From: Lysobacteraceae bacterium NML91-0213
GTDB lineage: Bacteria > Pseudomonadota > Gammaproteobacteria > Xanthomonadales > Xanthomonadaceae
Assembly: GCA_002798175.1 (NCBI GenBank)
Contig: NWQL01000001.1
Coordinates: 546,408-609,549 of the forward strand
Direction: 5' to 3'
Length of the DNA: 63,142 nucleotides
The position numbers were made by a program, and so were the translations under genes. The notes beneath the pieces were generated by a model. It was not told the DNA's origin. It saw only the letters and a list, made by a program, of their open reading frames with translations, and searched no databases. Below, one piece after another: positions 9,203 through 18,645 of this stretch (its first letter is position 1; each line of letters starts with the position of its first letter).

Positions 9203-9558
9203 GACAGTGGTGCCCGTGCCTGTTCGATGCGGTCGAGCTGCTGCTCGATGCGCGCGCGCGCGGTATCGATCGAGTCGCGCACCTGGTCGAGCTGGTCGGT
9301 GGTGGCGGCATGGCCGTGCTGCTGCAGCCACAGCCGCTGGCGCAGCATTTCCTGCATCGCCTCGCGCACAGGGTTCTGGTCGCTGCCGGCGACCGCTTCG
9401 ATCTCGGCCCGCGCCACGCGCAGCCGGTCCTCGAACGCATCGGCGGCATCGAGCACCGCCGAAAGTGCCTGCTGGCGGCGGCTGCCGCGGCGGCGCAGCT
9501 GCCACCAGCACGCGGCGCATACAATCACCACGGCGAACAGGGTTGCGAATGGAATCAA
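9199..9558 (-). CDS. hypothetical protein, one membrane helix plus coiled coil
   Basis: A 119-residue protein not recognised as a named family. It has an N-terminal hydrophobic helix (IPFATLFAVVIVCAACWW), a basic stop-transfer segment (RRRGSRRQQ) and then a long charged, helix-forming region (~35-115) rich in Ala, Arg, Glu and Gln, probably a cytoplasmic coiled coil. The start at 9558 is TTG, the only candidate upstream of the hydrophobic helix. Its stop overlaps the maf start (GTGA), so the pair is probably translationally coupled. Confidence 0.65.
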   Translation of the reverse strand: MIPFATLFAVVIVCAACWWQLRRRGSRRQQALSAVLDAADAFEDRLRVARAEIEAVAGSDQNPVREAMQEMLRQRLWLQQHGHAATTDQLDQVRDSIDTARARIEQQLDRIEQARAPLS

Positions 9559-9653
9559 GGCCGTCGGCGCCCGGAAGGGAAGGGCAGTCTGCCGCGGGCG
9601 ATGACGGGCGGCAAATCGCGGTCATGGCCGGGTTTTATCGGCACCGCCCCGGT

Positions 9654-9683
9654 TTGACAGCGGCCTTGGCGACGCCCTAACAT
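9654..9683 (+). promoter_or_regulatory. sigma-70 promoter of yceD-rpmF, near-leaderless
   Basis: TTGACA (9654-9659, perfect consensus) and TAACAT (9678-9683) are 18 nt apart. The yceD ATG is at 9694, so transcription would begin about 3-5 nt before the start codon. No Shine-Dalgarno sequence lies between them. Confidence 0.75.
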
Positions 9684-9693
9684 TCCGCCTCTT

Positions 9694-10203
9694 ATGTCCG
9701 CCGATCTTCCCGAAACCGTCGACGTCTGGCGCCTTGTCGTCGCACGGCGGGTGTTCGAAGGACGCTTGCCGTTGTCGGCAATGCCCCGCCTTGGCGAGGT
9801 GCTGCAGTCGACGCAAGGCGATGCGGATTACGTCATGGAATTCGGTCGTGACGCGTTCCAGGTGCCGTTCGTTGCGTTGCGGGTGGAGGCCGGGCTGCCG
9901 TTGCAGTGCCAGCGCACCCTGCAGGTATTCAACGAGCCGGTGCAGCTGGAGCAGCGTTTCGGCCTGATCCGCGACGAGGCCGACGAGGCCGCGCTTCCGC
10001 CGGGTTACGAAGCGCTGCTGGTGCCGGAAGACGGCAGCCTGCGGCCCGCGGACCTGGTCGAGGACGAGCTCCTGCTCGCCGTGCCGCTGGTGCCGGTGGC
10101 GCCGGGTTCGGAAGCGGTGGAGCGCGACTGGCCGGTGTCCGCCGACGAGGAGGCGCGCGCCAATCCGTTCGCCGCGCTGCAGGCGCTGAAAAAGAACACC
10201 TGA
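9694..10203 (+). CDS. yceD: YceD family protein (DUF177), 23S rRNA accumulation protein
   Basis: A 169-residue protein. The family signature is in the middle: [20 protein letters not shown] and then [18 protein letters not shown], with an acidic C-terminal half and a terminal [11 protein letters not shown]. YceD is implicated in 23S rRNA accumulation and is nearly always encoded immediately upstream of rpmF, as here (59-nt gap). The start directly follows a consensus promoter. Confidence 0.93.
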   Translation: MSADLPETVDVWRLVVARRVFEGRLPLSAMPRLGEVLQSTQGDADYVMEFGRDAFQVPFVALRVEAGLPLQCQRTLQVFNEPVQLEQRFGLIRDEADEAALPPGYEALLVPEDGSLRPADLVEDELLLAVPLVPVAPGSEAVERDWPVSADEEARANPFAALQALKKNT

Positions 10204-10262
10204 GTCGCCTGCGGGCGGCCCGGACTCCCAAAGATCGTAGAACTGTTTGCTGGAGCAATCCC

Positions 10263-10457
10263 ATGGCTGTGCAGAAATCCCGTGTCACCCCGTCCCGCCG
10301 CGGCATGCGTCGCGCGCACGACAAGCTGCAGGCCAAGCAGCTGTCGACCGATCCGACCACCGGCGAGACCCATATCCGCCACCACATCACCGCCGACGGC
10401 TACTACCGCGGTCGCCAGGTGATCCAGCCCAAGGTCAAGGTCGCCGACGAGGATTGA
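10263..10457 (+). CDS. rpmF: 50S ribosomal protein L32
   Basis: A 64-residue L32. It begins [20 protein letters not shown] and carries the family's [12 protein letters not shown] and GYYRGRQV segments. A TGGAGCAA ribosome site lies upstream. It lacks the zinc-binding cysteines found in some L32 paralogues. The following 127 nt to fabH contain no plsX, unlike the yceD-rpmF-plsX-fabH order of enterobacteria. Confidence 0.97.
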   Translation: MAVQKSRVTPSRRGMRRAHDKLQAKQLSTDPTTGETHIRHHITADGYYRGRQVIQPKVKVADED

Positions 10458-10584
10458 CGGCGAGCGCCGTCGCGCCTCCGGCGTGACGGCTTCCGGCGCC
10501 TCGCGGCTGCAGGGCTGACCCCGTCGCGTGGCGCGTCCCGCCGTCCGCTCCGGGCGGCAGTGGTTGCGAGGATGACGGCACACG

Positions 10585-11580
10585 ATGACTGAGACGGGCG
10601 CGATGCCCCGCGTATATGCGCGGATTGCCGGGACCGGCAGCTACCTGCCGGCGAATGCCGTCAGCAACGACGATCTCGCCAAGCGGGTCGACACCAGCGA
10701 CGAGTGGATCGCGTCGCGTACCGGGATCCGCAACCGGCATGTGGCTGCCGAAGGCGAGACCACCTGCGACCTGGCCTATCACGCATCCGTGCGTGCGCTC
10801 GAGGCCGCCGGCGTCGAGGCGTCCGAACTCGACCTGATCATCCTCGGCACCACCACGCCGGACCTGATCTTCCCGTCCACCGCCTGCCTGCTGCAGCACC
10901 GCCTCGGTGTCGCCGGCTGCGGCGCGTTCGACGTCAACGCGGCGTGCTCGGGTTTCGTCTACGCGCTGTCGATCGCGGACAAGTTCATCCGTGCCGGCGC
11001 CGCGCGCACCGTGCTGGTGGTCGGCGCCGAGACGCTGACCCGCATGATCGACTGGAACGATCGCGCCACCTGCGTGCTGTTCGGCGATGGCGCGGGCGCG
11101 GTCGTGCTCAGGGCCGATACCGATACCGGCATCCTCAGCACCCATCTGCACGCCGATGGCGGCAAGAAGGAACTGCTGTGGAACCCGGTAGGCGTGTCGG
11201 TGGGCTTCGACGAGAACGCCCCCAACGCCGGCGTGCGCATCAACATGACCGGCAACGAGGTGTTCAAGCACGCGGTCAAGGCACTGGATTCCGTGGTCGA
11301 GGAAACCCTTGCCGCCAACGGCCTCGACCGCCACGACATCGACTGGCTGATCCCGCACCAGGCCAACCTGCGCATCATCGAGGCCACCGCCAAGCGGCTG
11401 GACATGCCGATGGAGCGGGTGGTGGTCACCGTCGACCAGCATGGCAACACCTCGTCGGGCTCGGTGCCGCTGGCGCTGGACGTGGCGGTGCGCTCGGGTC
11501 GTGTCGAACGCGGCCAGCTGCTGCTGCTGGAGGCCTTCGGCGGCGGCTTCACCTGGGGCTCGGCGCTGCTGCGCTACTGA
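10585..11580 (+). CDS. fabH: 3-oxoacyl-ACP synthase III (KASIII)
   Basis: A 331-residue condensing enzyme that starts fatty-acid synthesis from acyl-CoA and malonyl-ACP. Catalytic residues visible are Cys121 in [12 protein letters not shown], His258 in [10 protein letters not shown] and Asn288 in [10 protein letters not shown]. The segment [16 protein letters not shown] is a strong FabH marker. A second ATG 18 nt downstream ([10 protein letters not shown]) is a possible alternative start. A strong hairpin follows the gene, so it may be transcribed separately from fabD-fabF. Confidence 0.96.
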   Translation: MTETGAMPRVYARIAGTGSYLPANAVSNDDLAKRVDTSDEWIASRTGIRNRHVAAEGETTCDLAYHASVRALEAAGVEASELDLIILGTTTPDLIFPSTACLLQHRLGVAGCGAFDVNAACSGFVYALSIADKFIRAGAARTVLVVGAETLTRMIDWNDRATCVLFGDGAGAVVLRADTDTGILSTHLHADGGKKELLWNPVGVSVGFDENAPNAGVRINMTGNEVFKHAVKALDSVVEETLAANGLDRHDIDWLIPHQANLRIIEATAKRLDMPMERVVVTVDQHGNTSSGSVPLALDVAVRSGRVERGQLLLLEAFGGGFTWGSALLRY

Positions 11581-11613
11581 GCCGGCGGACGCAGTCCGCG
11601 ATGCGCCATCGAT

Positions 11614-11640
11614 ACAACGCCCCGGACTCCGGGGCGTTGT
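11614..11640 (+). terminator. strong hairpin after fabH
   Basis: A perfect 12-bp stem (ACAACGCCCCGG, loop ACT, complementary arm) lies 33 nt after the fabH stop and is followed by a short T-containing stretch (CGTTT). It is the most stable hairpin of the fab region and could be an intrinsic terminator or attenuator between fabH and fabD. Confidence 0.6.
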
Positions 11641-11743
11641 CGTTTCCGCGATCGTCGTCGATCGTCTGACATACGCGGTCGTACAGACGCACCGGCAATG
11701 CAGCCCGTATCATGCCGCGCTTGTTTTCCAGCCGGACCCGCGC

Positions 11744-12688
11744 GTGACCGATTCGCAGCTCGCTTTCGTATTTCCCGGCCAGGGCTCGCAGTCGCTGGGC
11801 ATGCTGGCCGAACTCGCGCAGCGCCATGCGTCGATCCGCGCCACGTTCGTCGAAGCCTCCGAAGGCGCCGGCGTCGATCTGTGGGCGGTCAGCCAGGACG
11901 GCCCGGAAGAACAGCTCAACACCACCGAGTTCACCCAGCCTGCGTTGCTGGCAGCGGGCGTTGCAGTGTGGCGTCTCTGGCAGGCCGAAGGCGGAGCCCG
12001 GCCAGTGGCGCTGGCCGGCCACAGCCTGGGCGAGTACAGCGCACTGGTGGCCGCGGGCGCGATCGACCTGGTCGACGCCGCGCGCCTGGTGCGGCTGCGC
12101 GGGCAGTTGATGCAAGCGGCGGTGCCGGCGGGGCAGGGCGCAATGGCCGCGATCCTCGGTGCCGAGGACGCGCTGGTGGAGGAGGTCTGCCGCGAACTGT
12201 CCAGCGACTTCGTGGTGGTGCCGGCGAACTACAACTCGCCCGGGCAGATCGTGATCGGCGGCGAGGCGGAAGGGGTCGATCGCGCGCTGGGCGTGCTGTC
12301 CGAGCGCGGCGTGCGCAAGGCGGTCAAGCTCGCGGTGAGCGTGCCGTCGCACACGCCGCTGATGCGCGAGGCCGCGAACCGGCTGGGCGAGGCGATGTCG
12401 GCGATCGCCTGGCGCGAGCCTGCGCTGCCGGTGGTGCAGAACGTCGACGGCGAAGTGCACGAAGGCATCCAGTCGATCCGTGACGCGCTGGTGCGCCAGC
12501 TGTACCTGCCGGTGCGCTGGACCGGATGCATGCAGGCGCTGGGCGAGCGCGGTGTCACCCGCTTCGCCGAGTGCGGGCCGGGCAAGGTGCTGACCGGCCT
12601 GGCGAAGCGCATCGACAGGTCGTTCGAGGCCCGCGCGCTGGCCACGCCCACCGATTTCGACGCCGCGCTGGCCGACTGGAAGGCATGA
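11744..12688 (+). CDS. fabD: malonyl-CoA:ACP S-malonyltransferase
   Basis: A 314-residue enzyme that loads malonyl groups on ACP. The catalytic Ser94 is in LAGHSLGEYSAL, Arg119 in LVRLRGQLMQ and His203 in SVPSHTPLM; the N-terminal FVFPGQGSQSLGML is diagnostic. The start is GTG (VTDSQLAFVF in the raw translation). The frame upstream runs back antisense-free into fabH but has no family similarity. A TATCAT at 11708-11713 could be the -10 of a separate promoter, although no good -35 is seen. Confidence 0.95.
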   Translation: MTDSQLAFVFPGQGSQSLGMLAELAQRHASIRATFVEASEGAGVDLWAVSQDGPEEQLNTTEFTQPALLAAGVAVWRLWQAEGGARPVALAGHSLGEYSALVAAGAIDLVDAARLVRLRGQLMQAAVPAGQGAMAAILGAEDALVEEVCRELSSDFVVVPANYNSPGQIVIGGEAEGVDRALGVLSERGVRKAVKLAVSVPSHTPLMREAANRLGEAMSAIAWREPALPVVQNVDGEVHEGIQSIRDALVRQLYLPVRWTGCMQALGERGVTRFAECGPGKVLTGLAKRIDRSFEARALATPTDFDAALADWKA

Positions 12689-12767
12689 TCCCCGCCGACC
12701 CCCGCCGCTAGGCGGTTGCGGTCCGGCAGCCGTCCGCTGCACGGCGCAGTGCCGGCGTGTTGGTTTT

Positions 12768-12794
12768 ATCCGCGTCCATCCGCGAGAATCCGCG
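12768..12794 (+). repeat. three ATCCGCG direct repeats with 10-bp period
   Basis: ATCCGCG occurs at 12768-12774, 12778-12784 and 12788-12794, exactly 10 bp apart, in the 137-nt spacer before fabG. The spacing puts the copies on one face of the helix. Function is unknown; a regulator-binding array or a dispersed decanucleotide repeat are the two options. Confidence 0.6.
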
Positions 12795-12825
12795 GCGAAC
12801 GACGCTGTACGGAGTGACAGGACTG

Positions 12826-13569
12826 ATGAATCAACCACTGCAGGGTGAGATCGCGCTGGTCACCGGCGCCAGCCGTGGCATCGGCGCGGCGATCGCCGAC
12901 ACGCTGGCCGCGCAGGGCGCGACGGTGATCGGCACCGCGACCAGCGAGGCCGGCGCGCAGGCGATCGGCACCCGGCTGCAGGCAGCCGGTGGCCACGGCC
13001 GCGTGCTCGACGTGGCCGATGCGGCCTCGGTCGAGGCGCTGGTCGATGCGGTGACAAAGGAGTTCGGTGCGGTGTCGATCCTGGTCAACAACGCCGGCAT
13101 CACCCGCGACAACCTGCTTATGCGGATGAAGGACGAGGACTGGCAGGCCATCCTCGACACCAACCTCAGCAGCGTCTACCGCATGTCGAAGGCGGTGATG
13201 CGCGGCATGATGAAGGCGCGCAAGGGCCGCATCATCAACATCGCCTCGGTGATCGGCGTGACCGGCAATGCCGGCCAGGCCAACTATGCCGCGGCCAAGG
13301 CCGGCGTGATCGGCTTCTCGAAATCGCTGGCCAAGGAGATCGGTTCGCGCGGCGTGACGGTGAACGTGGTGGCCCCCGGGTTCATCGACACCGACATGAC
13401 CCGCTCGCTGCCCGAGGACGCGAAGAACGCACTGCTGGGCCAGATCGCGCTGGGCCGCCTGGGCGAGCCCGCGGACATCGCCAATGCCGTGGCCTTCCTG
13501 GCCGGGCCGCACGCGGCCTACATCACCGGCGAGACCCTGCACGTCAACGGCGGCATGTACATGCCGTGA
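12826..13569 (+). CDS. fabG: 3-oxoacyl-ACP reductase
   Basis: A 247-residue short-chain dehydrogenase reducing 3-oxoacyl-ACP with NADPH. It has the TGASRGIG dinucleotide site, [20 protein letters not shown], the catalytic Ser (IASVIG), Tyr and Lys (NYAAAKAG), and the FabG-type ending [14 protein letters not shown]. The start [14 protein letters not shown] has an AGGA 4 nt upstream; the track of codons 69 nt further upstream is not conserved-looking. It lies within the fabD-fabG-acpP-fabF series. Confidence 0.96.
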   Translation: MNQPLQGEIALVTGASRGIGAAIADTLAAQGATVIGTATSEAGAQAIGTRLQAAGGHGRVLDVADAASVEALVDAVTKEFGAVSILVNNAGITRDNLLMRMKDEDWQAILDTNLSSVYRMSKAVMRGMMKARKGRIINIASVIGVTGNAGQANYAAAKAGVIGFSKSLAKEIGSRGVTVNVVAPGFIDTDMTRSLPEDAKNALLGQIALGRLGEPADIANAVAFLAGPHAAYITGETLHVNGGMYMP

Positions 13570-13679
13570 CACCGGACGGGGGACACTCCCCCAGCTTCAC
13601 GGTTGCCGGAGCGCGTCGCTGCCCGGCGGCCTTTCCCTTACACTACCGGCCGAATCAGGGCCCTGAGCGGAGCAACTCC

Positions 13680-13919
13680 ATGAGCACCATCGAAGAGCGC
13701 GTCAAGAAGATCGTCGTCGAGCAACTCGGCGTGAAGGAAGAGGAAGTCAACCCGAGCGCCTCGTTCGTGGACGACCTGGGCGCGGACTCGCTCGACACCG
13801 TCGAGCTGGTGATGGCGCTGGAAGAAGAGTTCGAGTGCGAGATCCCCGACGAGGACGCCGAGAAGATCACCTCCGTCCAGCAGGCGATCGACTACGTCAA
13901 GGCGCACGTCAAGAACTGA
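13680..13919 (+). CDS. acpP: acyl carrier protein
   Basis: A 79-residue ACP. The phosphopantetheine attachment Ser37 is in [13 protein letters not shown]. The protein is strongly acidic as expected and starts [17 protein letters not shown]. An AGCGGAGCAAC ribosome site precedes the ATG. The next gene is fabF, the usual order. A small imperfect hairpin with a T5 loop (13928-13955) follows. Confidence 0.98.
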   Translation: MSTIEERVKKIVVEQLGVKEEEVNPSASFVDDLGADSLDTVELVMALEEEFECEIPDEDAEKITSVQQAIDYVKAHVKN

Positions 13920-14047
13920 TGCGTCGACGGCCGGGGCGTTTTTCGCGTCCGGCCGCTCCATGACCAGCCCGGGGCCGCGCATGCGGCCTCGTGCGTTTGC
14001 GGCGTTCACCGTGGCGCCGTGATCCAGAACCGATTGAGGAGCAATCC

Positions 14048-15283
14048 ATGTCCAAGCGTCGCGTGGTGATCACCGGGATGGGCATCCTGTCGCCGGTCGG
14101 CAACGACCTTGCCTCGAACTGGGAAGCGATCGTCGCGGGTCGCTCGGGCATCGCCCCGATCACCCATTTCGATGCGTCCGCCTTCCCGACCCGCATCGCC
14201 GGCCAGGTCAAGGACTTCGACGCCAGCCGCTGGATCGCACCGAAGGACATCAAGAAGATGGACACCTTCGTGCACTACGGCGTGGCCGCCTCGATGATGG
14301 CGCTCGAGGATTCCGGGCTTGACGTCGCCGCGGACGCCGAGCGCGTCGGCGTGGCGATCGGCGCCGGCATCGGCGGCCTCAAGGGCATCGAGGACACCAC
14401 CATCAAGTACCACGAAGGTGGCCCGCGCAAGGTGTCGCCGTTCTACGTGCCCAGCACGATCATCAACATGATCGCGGGCCAGGTGTCGATCATGACCGGT
14501 GCGAAGGGGCCGAACGTGGCGGCGGTCACCGCCTGCACCACGGCCACCCACAACATCGGCCTGGCGATGCGCATGATCCAGTACGGCGACGCCGACGCGA
14601 TGATCGCCGGCGGTGCCGAATACGCGACCACGCCGACCTCGCTGGGCGGCTTCTGCGCGATGAAGGCGCTGTCCACCCACAACGAGGAACCGACCCGTGC
14701 GTCGCGTCCGTGGGACGAGGGGCGCGACGGCTTCGTCATGGGCGACGGTGCCGGCATCCTGATCCTCGAGGAGTACGAACGCGCAAAGGCCCGCGGTGCG
14801 CGGATCTATGCCGAGCTGATCGGCTTCGGCATGAGCGGCGATGCGTTCCACATGACCGCGCCGAGCGAGAACGGCGAGGGCGCGGCGCGCTGCATGCGCA
14901 ACGCGATCAACGATGCCGGCATCGATGTCGCCCGCATCGGCTACATCAACGCGCACGGTACCTCCACGCCGGCCGGTGATCTGGCCGAGACGATGGCGGT
15001 CAAGCAGGCGCTGGGCGAGCATGCGCGCTCGGTGATGGTCAGCTCCACCAAGTCGATGACCGGGCACCTGCTCGGCGCCGCCGGCGGCATCGAGGCGGTG
15101 TATTCGGCGATGGCCATCCATACCGGCGTGCTGCCGCCCACGATCAACCTGGTGAACCCGTCGGAAGGCTGCGACCTCGACTACATCCCCCTCACCGCAC
15201 GCGATGTGCAGGTGGACGTGGCGATGTCGAACTCGTTCGGCTTCGGCGGCACCAACGGCACGCTGGTGTTCGCCAGGGTGTAA
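14048..15283 (+). CDS. fabF: 3-oxoacyl-ACP synthase II (KASII)
   Basis: A 411-residue elongation condensing enzyme. The catalytic triad is Cys163 (TACTTATHN), His303 (YINAHGTSTPAGD) and His340 (STKSMTGHLLGAAGG). The start MSKRRVVITGMG has GAGGAG 8 nt upstream. The gene ends the fatty-acid block. An inverted pair CCCCCA/TGGGGG (15293-15314) just downstream may mark its transcript end. Confidence 0.97.
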   Translation: MSKRRVVITGMGILSPVGNDLASNWEAIVAGRSGIAPITHFDASAFPTRIAGQVKDFDASRWIAPKDIKKMDTFVHYGVAASMMALEDSGLDVAADAERVGVAIGAGIGGLKGIEDTTIKYHEGGPRKVSPFYVPSTIINMIAGQVSIMTGAKGPNVAAVTACTTATHNIGLAMRMIQYGDADAMIAGGAEYATTPTSLGGFCAMKALSTHNEEPTRASRPWDEGRDGFVMGDGAGILILEEYERAKARGARIYAELIGFGMSGDAFHMTAPSENGEGAARCMRNAINDAGIDVARIGYINAHGTSTPAGDLAETMAVKQALGEHARSVMVSSTKSMTGHLLGAAGGIEAVYSAMAIHTGVLPPTINLVNPSEGCDLDYIPLTARDVQVDVAMSNSFGFGGTNGTLVFARV

Positions 15284-15292
15284 GCCATCGGT

Positions 15293-15314
15293 CCCCCAGG
15301 CGAACGCGTGGGGG
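15293..15314 (+). terminator. possible hairpin after fabF
   Basis: CCCCCA at 15293-15298 pairs with TGGGGG at 15309-15314 across a 10-nt loop, 9 nt past the fabF stop. There is no T tract. The remaining ~165 nt before pabB hold nothing recognisable. Confidence 0.35.
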
Positions 15315-15480
15315 CCCGGTATTGCCAGGGCCCCGGCTGCGACCGACTTCCGTGGAAGCGGCCCTGGTCGCGATGCCCGGGTGGAATTGCAGGGCGCGGC
15401 AACCGCGCGCATGCGCGCTCGCACGAAGGACCGGCGGACGTACCACCGGGCGTCGCCGCGGCTTTCTTCCGGATACCACC

Positions 15481-16875
15481 GTGCTCATCACCCGCCAACT
15501 CGCTCCGGACACCGACCTGCTCGCGCTGCACCGGCGTGCACCGCAGCGCTATCCGGTGCTGTTGGAGTCAGTCGCGCACGGCACCGCGCAGGCGCGCTGG
15601 GACCTGTTGCTGGTCGCCGATGGCGATGGCTTCTCGCTGGGTGCCGACGGCATCACCCGCGACACCCGGGGCCACACCCTGGATGGTGGCTTCCTCGACG
15701 TGCTCGACCGGCACTGGCGTGCGCTGCGGCAGCCGCGCGAGGAGCAGCGCTGGCCGTTCCGTGGCGGCTGGGCACTGTTTCTCGGCTACGAACTGGGTGC
15801 GCAGATAGAACCGGTGCTGCAGCTGCCTCCCGCGCCCGGCGCGCTGCCGGTGGCGCAGGCGCTGCGCTGCCCGGCGGCGGTGCTGCGCGACCATGCCACC
15901 GGCGAATGCATCGCGGTGGCCGAAGCCGGACATGGCGGGCTGCTCGGATGCGTGGAGACGGACCTGTCGCAGGCGCCGCCCCCCGGATTTCCGCTCTGGA
16001 CGCCGCCGGCGGCGCTGGACGAGGACGCGCCCAGCGCCTTCCTCGACGGCGTGCGGCGCATCCTCGACTACCTGGTGGCCGGCGACGTGTTCCAGGCCAA
16101 CCTGTCACGCGGCTGGCAGGCATGTTTCGACGCGCCGCTCGATCCGGCACGGCTCTACGCGCGCCTGCGGGCGATGAGCCCGGCGCCGTTCTCCGGGCTG
16201 TTCGCGACCGCGGGCGGCACGGTGGTAAGCGCATCGCCGGAGCGGCTGGTGAACGTTCGCGGCGATGTCGTGCAGACCCGCCCGATCGCCGGGACCCGTC
16301 CGCGCCTTCCGGGCGATGACGATGCCGAGCGCGTGCGCGAACTGGTCGGGCACGCCAAGGAGCGCGCCGAACACGTGATGCTGGTGGATCTCGAGCGCAA
16401 CGACCTCGGCCGCGTCTGCACGCCGGGCAGCGTGGAGGTGGACGAACTGATGGCCGTGGAAAGCTATGCCCATGTCCATCACATCGTCAGCAACGTGCGC
16501 GGCGTGCTGCGCGCCGACGCGACACCCGGGGACGTAATCGCCGCGGTCCACCCCGGCGGCACCATCACCGGCTGCCCGAAGGTGCGCTGCATGGAGGTGA
16601 TCGCGGAACTCGAGGGCCACGGCCGTGGCGCCTACACCGGCGCGATGGGCTGGCTCAATCGCGATGGCGACATGGACCTCAACATCCTGATCCGCAGCGC
16701 CGAAGTCGCCGGGGACCGGGTGCGCTTCCGCACCGGCGCCGGCATCGTCGCCGACTCCGATCCGCAGCGCGAGCTGGACGAGACCCGGGCGAAGGCACGC
16801 GGCATGCTGCAGGCGCTCGCTGCCGACGCCGCGCCGGCGCGGGACGACGACGCCCACGCTATCCTTGCGCGATGA
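15481..16875 (+). CDS. pabB: aminodeoxychorismate synthase component I-like (chorismate-binding)
   Basis: A 464-residue chorismate-utilising enzyme, most like PabB, which aminates chorismate for folate synthesis. The C-terminal domain has AHVHHIVSNVRGVL, HPGGTITGCPKVR (~357-369) and GAYTGAMGWLNRDGDMD. The motif that reads PIKGT in E. coli PabB is PIAGT here, with Ala270 in place of the active-site Lys, as in TrpE-type enzymes. GTG at 15481 is the chosen start; longer frames are unlikely. It occupies the position held by pabC upstream of mltG in enterobacteria. Confidence 0.82.
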   Translation: MLITRQLAPDTDLLALHRRAPQRYPVLLESVAHGTAQARWDLLLVADGDGFSLGADGITRDTRGHTLDGGFLDVLDRHWRALRQPREEQRWPFRGGWALFLGYELGAQIEPVLQLPPAPGALPVAQALRCPAAVLRDHATGECIAVAEAGHGGLLGCVETDLSQAPPPGFPLWTPPAALDEDAPSAFLDGVRRILDYLVAGDVFQANLSRGWQACFDAPLDPARLYARLRAMSPAPFSGLFATAGGTVVSASPERLVNVRGDVVQTRPIAGTRPRLPGDDDAERVRELVGHAKERAEHVMLVDLERNDLGRVCTPGSVEVDELMAVESYAHVHHIVSNVRGVLRADATPGDVIAAVHPGGTITGCPKVRCMEVIAELEGHGRGAYTGAMGWLNRDGDMDLNILIRSAEVAGDRVRFRTGAGIVADSDPQRELDETRAKARGMLQALAADAAPARDDDAHAILAR

Positions 16876-16906
16876 CCAACCACCACCCCGCACCCGGCGT
16901 GCGCTG

Positions 16907-17956
16907 ATGGCCACTTCCCGACGCTGGCGCGGCATCGGCGCCTTCCTTGCCCTGTTCGCCCTGCTCGCCGGCGGCGCGCTGTACTGGGCGTGGGATCGCT
17001 GGCAGGACTTCCAGCAGACACCGCTGGGCGGCATCGAGGCCGGCGATGGCTACGTGGTGGAACGCGGCGATTCCTTCGCCCGGGTGCTGCAGAAGATCCG
17101 CGAGGCCGGGGTGGCTGATGGCAGCGACCTCGAATGGCAGCTGCTGGCGCGCCAGCTCGGCGCGGCGGGGCGGCTGCAGGTGGGCGAGTACGCACTGGAC
17201 CCCGGCATGAGCGCGCGCGACGTACTGGCCAACATGCGCGACGGCCGGGTGGTGCGGCACCGTTTCACCATCGTCGAGGGCTGGAACATCCGCGAGCTGC
17301 GCGCAGCGCTCGCGCGGGCCGTGCACCTCACCGCCGACAGTGCCGCGCTCGACGATGCCGCGCTGATGGCGGCCATCGACCGGCCCGGCGTGCATCCCGA
17401 AGGCCGCTTCCTGCCCGAAACCTATCTCTACACCCGTGGCGACAGTGACCTCGACGTGCTGCGTCGTGCCAACCGCGCACTGGAACGCGCGCTCGACGAG
17501 GCCTGGGCACAGCGCGCCGACGACCTGCCGCTGAAGACGGCCGAGGAAGCGCTGGTGCTGGCTTCGATCGTCGAGAAGGAAACCGGCATCGCCGAGGAAC
17601 GGCCGCAGATCGCCGGCGTGTTCGTGCGCCGGCTGCGGATCGGCATGCGCCTGCAGACCGATCCCACCGTCATCTACGGCATAGGCGCGGGTTTCGACGG
17701 CAACATCCGCCGCAGCGACCTGCAGACCGACACTCCGTACAACACCTATACCCGCGACGGGCTGCCGCCGACGCCGATCGCGATGCCGGGCGCGGCGGCG
17801 CTGCGCGCGGCCACGCAACCGGCCGATGGCGATGCGCTGTATTTCGTCGCGGTCGGGGATGGCAGCGGGCGCCATGTGTTCTCGCGCACCTATGCCGAGC
17901 ACAACGCGGCGGTGCGCGACTACGTGCGCCGCTACCGCGAACGCGTGGGCCGGTGA
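16907..17956 (+). CDS. mltG: endolytic transglycosylase MltG (YceG)
   Basis: A 349-residue inner-membrane protein that cleaves nascent peptidoglycan glycan strands. It has one N-terminal membrane helix (~8-28), a LysM-like region, and the YceG catalytic domain with Glu223 in [17 protein letters not shown] and [17 protein letters not shown]. The first ATG after the pabB stop is at 16907 and is preferred over an overlapping TTG at 16865. The stop overlaps the tmk start (TGATG). The mltG-tmk-holB order matches E. coli. Confidence 0.94.
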   Translation: MATSRRWRGIGAFLALFALLAGGALYWAWDRWQDFQQTPLGGIEAGDGYVVERGDSFARVLQKIREAGVADGSDLEWQLLARQLGAAGRLQVGEYALDPGMSARDVLANMRDGRVVRHRFTIVEGWNIRELRAALARAVHLTADSAALDDAALMAAIDRPGVHPEGRFLPETYLYTRGDSDLDVLRRANRALERALDEAWAQRADDLPLKTAEEALVLASIVEKETGIAEERPQIAGVFVRRLRIGMRLQTDPTVIYGIGAGFDGNIRRSDLQTDTPYNTYTRDGLPPTPIAMPGAAALRAATQPADGDALYFVAVGDGSGRHVFSRTYAEHNAAVRDYVRRYRERVGR

Positions 17957-18645
17957 TGGGCGGTGTGATCACGGCCGCCGGCTCGCCGGCAATGGCGACG
18001 GCACCAGACGCGATGGCCACGCATCCCCGCTTCGTCTCGCTGGAAGGCGGCGAGGGTGCCGGCAAGACCACCGTGCTCACCGCCCTGCGCGCGGCGCTTG
18101 CCGAGGGCGGTGCCGAAGTGGTGGTGACCCGCGAGCCGGGCGGCACCCCGCTGGCCGAGCGCATCCGCGAGCTGGTGCTCGATCCCGGTGGCGCGCCTGC
18201 GGTTGCCGAGGCCGAGCTGCTGCTGGTGTTCGCCGCGCGCGTGCAGCACGTGCGCGAGCTGATCGAGCCCGCACTCGCGCGTGGCGCATGGGTGCTGTGC
18301 GATCGCTATACCGATTCCAGCTACGCCTACCAGGGCGGTGGCCGCGGCCTCGACGCGGCGCGCATCGGCCTGCTCGAACGCGGCTTCGTCGGCCTGCGGC
18401 CGGGCCTGACCCTGCTGCTCGACATCGACGTCGCCCGCGGTCGCGAACGCACCCGTGGGCGCGATCTCGTGCCCGACCGCATCGAGGGCGAGCGCGACGA
18501 GTTCTTCGAACGCGTGCGTGCCGCCTATCTCGAGCGCGCCCGGGCGGAACCGGATCGCTTCCGCATCATCGACGCGGCGCCGCCCGCCGGGGTCGTGGCG
18601 GCAGCAGCGGTATCGGCGCTGCGGGAGTGGAGGATGTCGGCGTGA
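17956..18645 (+). CDS. tmk: thymidylate kinase
   Basis: Phosphorylates dTMP to dTDP. The P-loop [14 protein letters not shown], the DRY motif ([20 protein letters not shown]) and a LID segment with [17 protein letters not shown] are present. ATG 17956 shares its A with the mltG stop (TGATG), which suggests coupling. This gives 229 residues, with an N-terminal ~19-residue extension before [14 protein letters not shown] start at 18013 would give the usual ~210 residues, so the exact start is uncertain. Confidence 0.93.
   Translation: MGGVITAAGSPAMATAPDAMATHPRFVSLEGGEGAGKTTVLTALRAALAEGGAEVVVTREPGGTPLAERIRELVLDPGGAPAVAEAELLLVFAARVQHVRELIEPALARGAWVLCDRYTDSSYAYQGGGRGLDAARIGLLERGFVGLRPGLTLLLDIDVARGRERTRGRDLVPDRIEGERDEFFERVRAAYLERARAEPDRFRIIDAAPPAGVVAAAAVSALREWRMSA

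Noticed and set aside
13928..13955. Hairpin with a T5 loop between acpP and fabF as an intrinsic terminator
   Set aside because: The stem is short with a G-T pair, and the T run is in the loop rather than after the stem.
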